Assembly: GCA_020064725.1 (NCBI GenBank)
Contig: JAGTWJ010000001.1
Span: 1,488,001 to 1,552,000, forward strand
DNA: 64,000 bases
Direction of reading: 5' to 3'
Origin: Drechslerella dactyloides
Taxonomy: Eukaryota > Ascomycota > Orbiliomycetes > Orbiliales > Orbiliaceae
Both the position numbers and the translations under genes were made by a program. The first letter of the stretch is position 1, and the number at the start of each line of letters is the position of its first letter. The notes below the pieces were generated by a model that did no database searches, was not told the origin of the DNA, and saw only the letters and a program-made list of their open reading frames with translations. Positions 58,914 to 64,000 of this stretch are shown here, one piece after another.

Positions 58914-59921
58914 ATGGCCCCGGATAGCAAGATCATCTTGATCCGTCATGGACAAGCTACTCATAACCTCAAAGATGTAACTGCCTCCAAACATCTAGAG
59001 TCCGATTTTTGTGACTGCACAATATATTGACTTGGTCTTCGGGACTAGGACTTCAATCAGCATGATCCTCCCTTGACGCCCCTTGGCAAGGAGCAATGTA
59101 TTACATTGCTCCGTGACGCCTTTGCTGCGGGTGAATGGAAGGATTTTCAAAATCTTGACTTCATCGTCATTTCCCCTCTCTTTCGCACCATCGAAACCGG
59201 CTTCCTCGTCTTTGGCAAAGAGATCCGAGAGGGTGTGAAATATCTGGTTTACCCCGAAGTCCAAGGTCTGTCGTCGGCCTGTTCAGCTTGCTGAGTTTGT
59301 TGAGCTGACTGTGTGAAGAAACCTCCGCGAATCCTTGCGATACTGGGCGCTCAACGGCTGATCTTCAGAAGCTGTTTCCTCGCGTCGATTTCAGTGAATG
59401 CGACCGCACCAACTGGCTCATCAAACAGCACGGCTTCTACACGCGCGATAATCTTCCTCTTCGCGCCGCTTTCGTCCGCAAGTGGCTCTATGAGCGACCT
59501 GAAAAGGTCATCGCTGTGGTAAGTTTTTACTCAAAATAAGAGTTGCCTAGCTGGTGACAACGAGAATATATTCAACGCACCGATTCTGATCTATCTGTAG
59601 GTTACCCACTCTGGTTTCCTCCGCTGGCTCACGCCGCAAGACTTTCCTCATGTCGAACCACGCGATAAATACCGCAACTGTGAATACCGTGCCTACCAAT
59701 TTGCCTCACTCGTAGATGATGACGGCTATGGTGGACCATACAAGCTTGTTGAAGAGCAATGGTCGCGCACCATGCGTCGTGAAAAGCGGGCTGGAGAGAA
59801 CACGATGCGTACTCCTTCTGGCGAGACTATTGAGTCCAGCTCTGATGGTGTCGCACCTGAGAATTTTGGAGGCGATGGAGCTGATGATGAGACAGAGGAT
59901 CAACCAACCATTGTCTTCTAA
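58914..59921 (+). CDS. Histidine phosphatase (phosphoglycerate mutase-like) family protein
   Basis: Four exons (58914-58976, 59049-59265, 59319-59518, 59601-59921) with matching phases encode 266 residues. MAPDSKIILIRHGQATHNLKD contains the catalytic RHG at residues 11-13. PPLTPLGKEQC, FIVISPLFRTIETGFLVF and VTHSGFLRWL (second catalytic His163) complete the branch-1 histidine-phosphatase pattern, and the EC-like segment QETSANPCDTGRS supplies the mid-chain Glu. Such proteins remove phosphate from sugars, nucleotides or proteins; similar fungal genes are usually labelled phosphoglycerate mutase family, and true glycolytic activity is unlikely. The C-terminal tail is acidic (GDGADDETEDQ). The substrate is unknown. 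Confidence 0.88.
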
Positions 59922-60395
59922 GACACCTATCTTTCAGGTAGCACGATTCTTGTCTCTTCCAGGTCTCCTATGCCAAAACTGTACTACAGCCTGCCACTGT
60001 GTTATAAACTTTTTTCTATGTTTTCGGGATTTCCTTACGATTGTACGACTGCGCGATAGCAAATGGTGTTTAAAAGTATTGCGATGTATTATTAAGTCAT
60101 GAACGACCCGCTACTCCACCAAAACCAGCTCGTTTTCTGAGTATCCTCATTTCCTTGCTAGAATCTAGCTGCGTAGACTGTAAGCTCAGCTCATAGACGT
60201 GATATAGTTCTACTACGGCCTGGTTCAGGCAAGTATCGCCTTGGATATCGCTAGACCTGACTTGCAGGAGAACTTTCAACGCTCATGCCGACATGCATGC
60301 ATAATTGATTCGCATTTATGAACTAGCGCCTGTCAGGTACCTATTTACACTATATATTCGGCCTGTGAATAGAAAATACCGTATAACGAAAGATA
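59922..60395. other. Convergent 3' flanks
   Basis: Spacer between the histidine-phosphatase gene (plus) and the NACHT-WD40 gene (minus). AT-rich; no gene seen. Confidence 0.5.
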
Positions 60396-63300
60396 TCATA
60401 AGAACAAAGGTTCCAGCAGGTCTTCATCCACTTCAAATATCCCAAAGTAGCTGGAAAAGCAATCAAACATGCATAAAGTTCCATGTGCATGGAACTTTAC
60501 GGGGCGATATTGGTCTGTAAACCAGAAAAGCCGTTGACCCTTCCACAGTAGCCACTCTCCGTAATGAGTAAGTCGGGAGGGATAGAGTACGTGTGTTTCC
60601 GGCTGAAAGTCGGGATTATAGAGGGCGTCTTGTACGGAGATGCTACCATAGCCAAGATCAAGTTCCAGACCATCGTGTGAGAAAGATAATTGTGAGAGTG
60701 GACACTGAAACTCCTTTATGAGATCCCCTGAGGTTGTATCCCATATCCTGATATGCTGATTTGAGAATGACCCGGCCGCGAAATGCTTGTTATCCGGCGA
60801 AAATGCCATCAGGCTTACTATGAAGTCATCCGTGACTAAGTTTTGTAGAAAATCCCCAGATGTTGAATCTCTGATCTCAACTAGTTGCTTGAGATCGCTC
60901 CATCCGGCAACCCGCTTACTATCGGGTGAAAATTTAACCAAAGGCGCTTTGCCATATGTCATGTCATATAACAGATCGAATTTCGCCAATAAATCGCCCT
61001 CTGGTAAAGCCCATAACTGTACATGAGAACCTAACACAGAGGCTAGTCGGTGACCGTCCAATGAGAATTCTCTTGTCATCGCGCTGTCGAGTATGCCGCA
61101 AACAGATTCTAGGGTCGATGTATCCCAGATTGTATGCCGAATAGGGGAGTTGCCCCCGTATTGGGTGTTCGAAAGTGATGATATATATCGTCCATCTGGT
61201 GAAAATGAAATGAGCCTGGGCCGGAGAAAGGTGACAGCGCCCTTGTTACCGTCCCACGTCACAGGCCAGTCGTAGATTAGCTTTCCCGATGCACATTCCC
61301 ATAGCTTGATACTGTCATAGGTAGCAGCTGCGAGTCGTTTGCTGTCGGGTGAGAATCGCAGTGAGCCGTAATCGGTGTTGCCGGTAATAATCTCCTTGGC
61401 CGTCCCGGTTCTCATATTCCACATTCTAATCAAGCGCCTATTCGGATGACATGTGACAAATAACATGCCGTCTGGCGACACGATAGTATTGCCTGGCGAA
61501 GCTGCGAGGAGATCATGCTTCCCTGAGCTGGAACTATCCGTGATTTCGAGGCTCATATCCCAGATGCCAACTTTAGCGATGTTTGATCCTGATGCCAATC
61601 GGCTACCGTCGGGGGAGAAAGCTAAAGAAATGATGTTGCTGAAGAATTTTTGAGCCAGGAGGCAAGTGGATTGGTTATCCACAGATACTAGCCGAAGCGC
61701 AGTTGTTTCATTGACATCTTTCGCTCCGAGGGCGACAACCGAATCGTCCGGGGAAAAACTTATTGATGGGATCGGGGTTTGTGGGTAACTAAACTTGTAT
61801 AGTACGGTCTGGGAAGCCAAGTCATATACTCTGAATAGCTCCGTGGAAGCCGTGGCTATCTTACTACCATTTGACGAAAATGCCATCGTCTTTAAAAACT
61901 GAAAATATTGGAAATCCTCGAAAGTCTGCTTGAGAGCTCCTGATTCTATATCCCAGATAACAAGCTTTTGAGATGTTGTAAGTGAACCGAGCAGGCAATT
62001 GTCGTTCGAAAACGCAAGTACCCGTAAGTTTTTAGCCGTTGATAGCTCGGAGAGCTCGTCAAATTCTAAACCTACGAGCTCTCTCGAATCTACCCCGAGA
62101 AGATATGTAGATTCTTGAATGCCATAATTATAAGTCAGGATCTTACCATCTGCCGAGAATGCGATGGACTTGATGGTGGCTGCTGAATTCGTATCCTGAA
62201 TGATTGCGAGTTGCTCTCCTGACATTGTATCCCATAAAATGATTGATTTCTCACATGATGATATGAGCAGCTGTGGGGCCGTGTCCTTCACGAATATAAT
62301 GGATGTTATCGCGCTTTCGTGGGCCTTTAAAGTACGCCACAGTGCTCCGGAAGTTGCTTCGAATAATTTGATTGTACCTTCCGGGGAGCACGAGGCCAGT
62401 TGTTTCCCGTCTGGTGAGAAGGCTATCGCCGAAAGAGATGACTGATATGTTTCGATAGTTTGCAACAGAGGCTCCCATGATTTTGGTAATTTTGGTAACT
62501 TCCGGGCCCAGGTCAAACAGCTGGGTGCGAACATTGTCCGAACTATGCTCCCAGTAGGGGAGAAGATGAGTGCTGAGAAATATACTTGCAAAGGCGCCTT
62601 CGATATTATATCTTGATGATAATGAATGAAGCGTTTGATATCATAAAGAAGTTGATAGACCTTGCCACTTTTGTCGCCCTAGGTCCCGCGCACGACTCGA
62701 TCTTAGCACTGATTATGCGAGATATTTTATTTTGCGAACTAGACTGCTACGTCGGCTTGGCAGTCTGACTTAAAAAACAAGGAAACACGATTGATTATTT
62801 TGACTTACCGAGTTTAGAGACTCAAGGTCATTTATTAAATAGATGTTTTTTGACGAGACCTCGAGTAAGCTCGTCGCCTCGAGCCAATGGAGCAGGTGTT
62901 CCTGAAGGAATTTGTAGACTTGATCATTTTCGTTCAACTCGTACTGTCCTCTTTTCAGGTGATGTACCCAATGTTGGCAGGCATAACCAACCGCTGGAGT
63001 AATGTACTGTTCGACAATCCCAGGCTTGATATCTGCTCTATATACGCCGGGGAACTTCAATTTGCAAATATTTTTCGTCAGACTTTGGGACATCAAGCTG
63101 ATGCATTCTGTTGCCAGTCTTTTGTGCGTTTCTGTTTCGTTAGCCCAGAAAGGGGTTTGGTTCTCCTGATTTGGGTCAAGGAGGAAGTTCTGTAGCGATA
63201 AGTGGAATGTCTCCAAGGGGAGGTCGGGGCTGTCGGGTACCCTAAGAATGGAGTGGAGAGAGCCCAGGCGATATTTAATGAGCTCCTGATCTACGCCTAT

Positions 63301-64000
63301 AAGATCCGATATAGCCTGCCTGGAAAGAGGAAACTGAAGGATAACTATGGTGCCGATTATTTTGCGTATTTGGTCGTGTATCGCGGCATCAGTGCTATTC
63401 CTCCGCTTTCGATCTAGCAGTAATTGTTGGAAGATGGTTCGATATATCATGTAAAGTTCTGGTACATCGCCTGGAGAGGTCGGCGAGCTTAGTATAGTCT
63501 GTAGGCGTTCTGAGGGTGGAGATATCTTGTCGTCAATAAAGCGGCAAATGGTGGCTGCAGAGATGAAAAGTGGAACCGCGATTCGAAGTAACTTGGTTAT
63601 GGCGTCGTCCCCGGGCCAGTCTTGTTTGAGGTTGTTTTCTTCTTGGATCCTCCCAAGCTCGTGGTTGAGGAAGACTAGAATATCGTGCTCGATGGCCGTC
63701 ATTTTAACATTGTGCAATATGAAATCCTGATACGAATCACTTCCCACTGTTCTGTTCTTGTTGAACCATTTTAGGGGAACGTAGTCTGGACGGCTAGTGA
63801 CGAATATGCGGAGACCTCCATTTTTCAAATGGTTGGCGCGCACAAGGCAATCCAAAATTAGAGGTATCTCCTGCTCGTTCTCACATTCGTCTAGGGCATC
63901 AATGACAATTGCCGTAGTCGAGGAATCTGTAGGTATCTTCGATAAAGGCTGAAAGATCAGTTTCTCAAATTGCTCTGCGAAAGCCCTGTTTGCAATATCA
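60396..64000 (-). CDS. NACHT-WD40 (NWD) receptor-like protein, 5' end beyond the window
   Basis: Two exons are visible, 64000-62809 and 62678-60396, about 1157 residues. GTAAGT donor and CTAG acceptor join in phase 0. At the right edge the NACHT domain shows Walker B as AIVIDALDEC (about 63882-63912), followed by RIFVTSRPD, the usual sensor segment. A helical region with PLFISAATICRFI and YKFLQEHLLHWLEA links to the C-terminus. There, about 14-15 WD-like units with AFSPDGxxLAS-type cores make up most of exon 2, enough for two seven-bladed propellers. The Walker A motif and any N-terminal effector domain (HET, patatin, goodbye-like and so on) lie to the right. Such STAND proteins act in fungal non-self recognition. 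No frameshift or stop was seen in the visible part. Confidence 0.9.

Overview
The window is nuclear DNA from a filamentous ascomycete (Pezizomycotina). Genes carry short introns with GT(A/G)NG donors, CTAAC/CTGAC-type branch sites and AG acceptors. They include autophagy protein Atg5, mevalonate kinase, Ytm1, farnesyltransferase alpha, a BTB protein, a SAM-HMG box protein and a NACHT-WD40 receptor. Exons are GC-rich and spacers are more AT-rich. Genus cannot be fixed from sequence alone; a eurotiomycete-like fungus is only a guess. Exon borders below come from joining reading frames at splice sites by eye.

Layout. 1-9.1 kb: 3' end of an unknown gene, a BTB/POZ gene, a broken cysteine-rich secreted-peptide locus (minus), an Hsp20-type chaperone with heat-shock elements, then a divergent pair of a mitoribosomal SOD-fold protein (minus) and atg5 (plus). 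10-19 kb: a multi-pass membrane protein, a TauD-type dioxygenase, and a divergent pair of mevalonate kinase (minus) and ytm1 (plus). 19-25.2 kb: sparse, with a small secreted protein and a newly assembled three-exon gene with a very basic tail. 26-29.2 kb: a Q/M-rich conserved protein (minus) with a very long upstream flank to about 35.8 kb. 35.8-38.2 kb: an LYR succinate dehydrogenase assembly factor (minus) diverging from farnesyltransferase alpha (plus). 40-41.2 kb: a small coiled-coil gene assembled here (minus). 46.3-48.5 kb: a SAM-HMG box gene. 54.3-57.1 kb: splicing factor Spp2 and an F-box-like protein. 58.9-64 kb: a histidine phosphatase and a NACHT-WD40 receptor cut by the right edge.

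Most named genes are housekeeping: autophagy, mitochondrial translation and complex II assembly, isoprenoid supply (mevalonate kinase) and use (farnesyltransferase), ribosome biogenesis and splicing. Accessory signals are the two secreted-protein loci, the basic-tail gene, the F-box protein and the NACHT-WD40 receptor. No transposon, CRISPR array, rRNA or convincing tRNA was recognised. The best candidates for something undescribed are the cysteine-rich locus near 3 kb, the gene at 24.5-25.2 kb, the small coiled-coil gene at 40-41 kb, and the Hsp20 protein with a metallothionein-like cysteine cluster.
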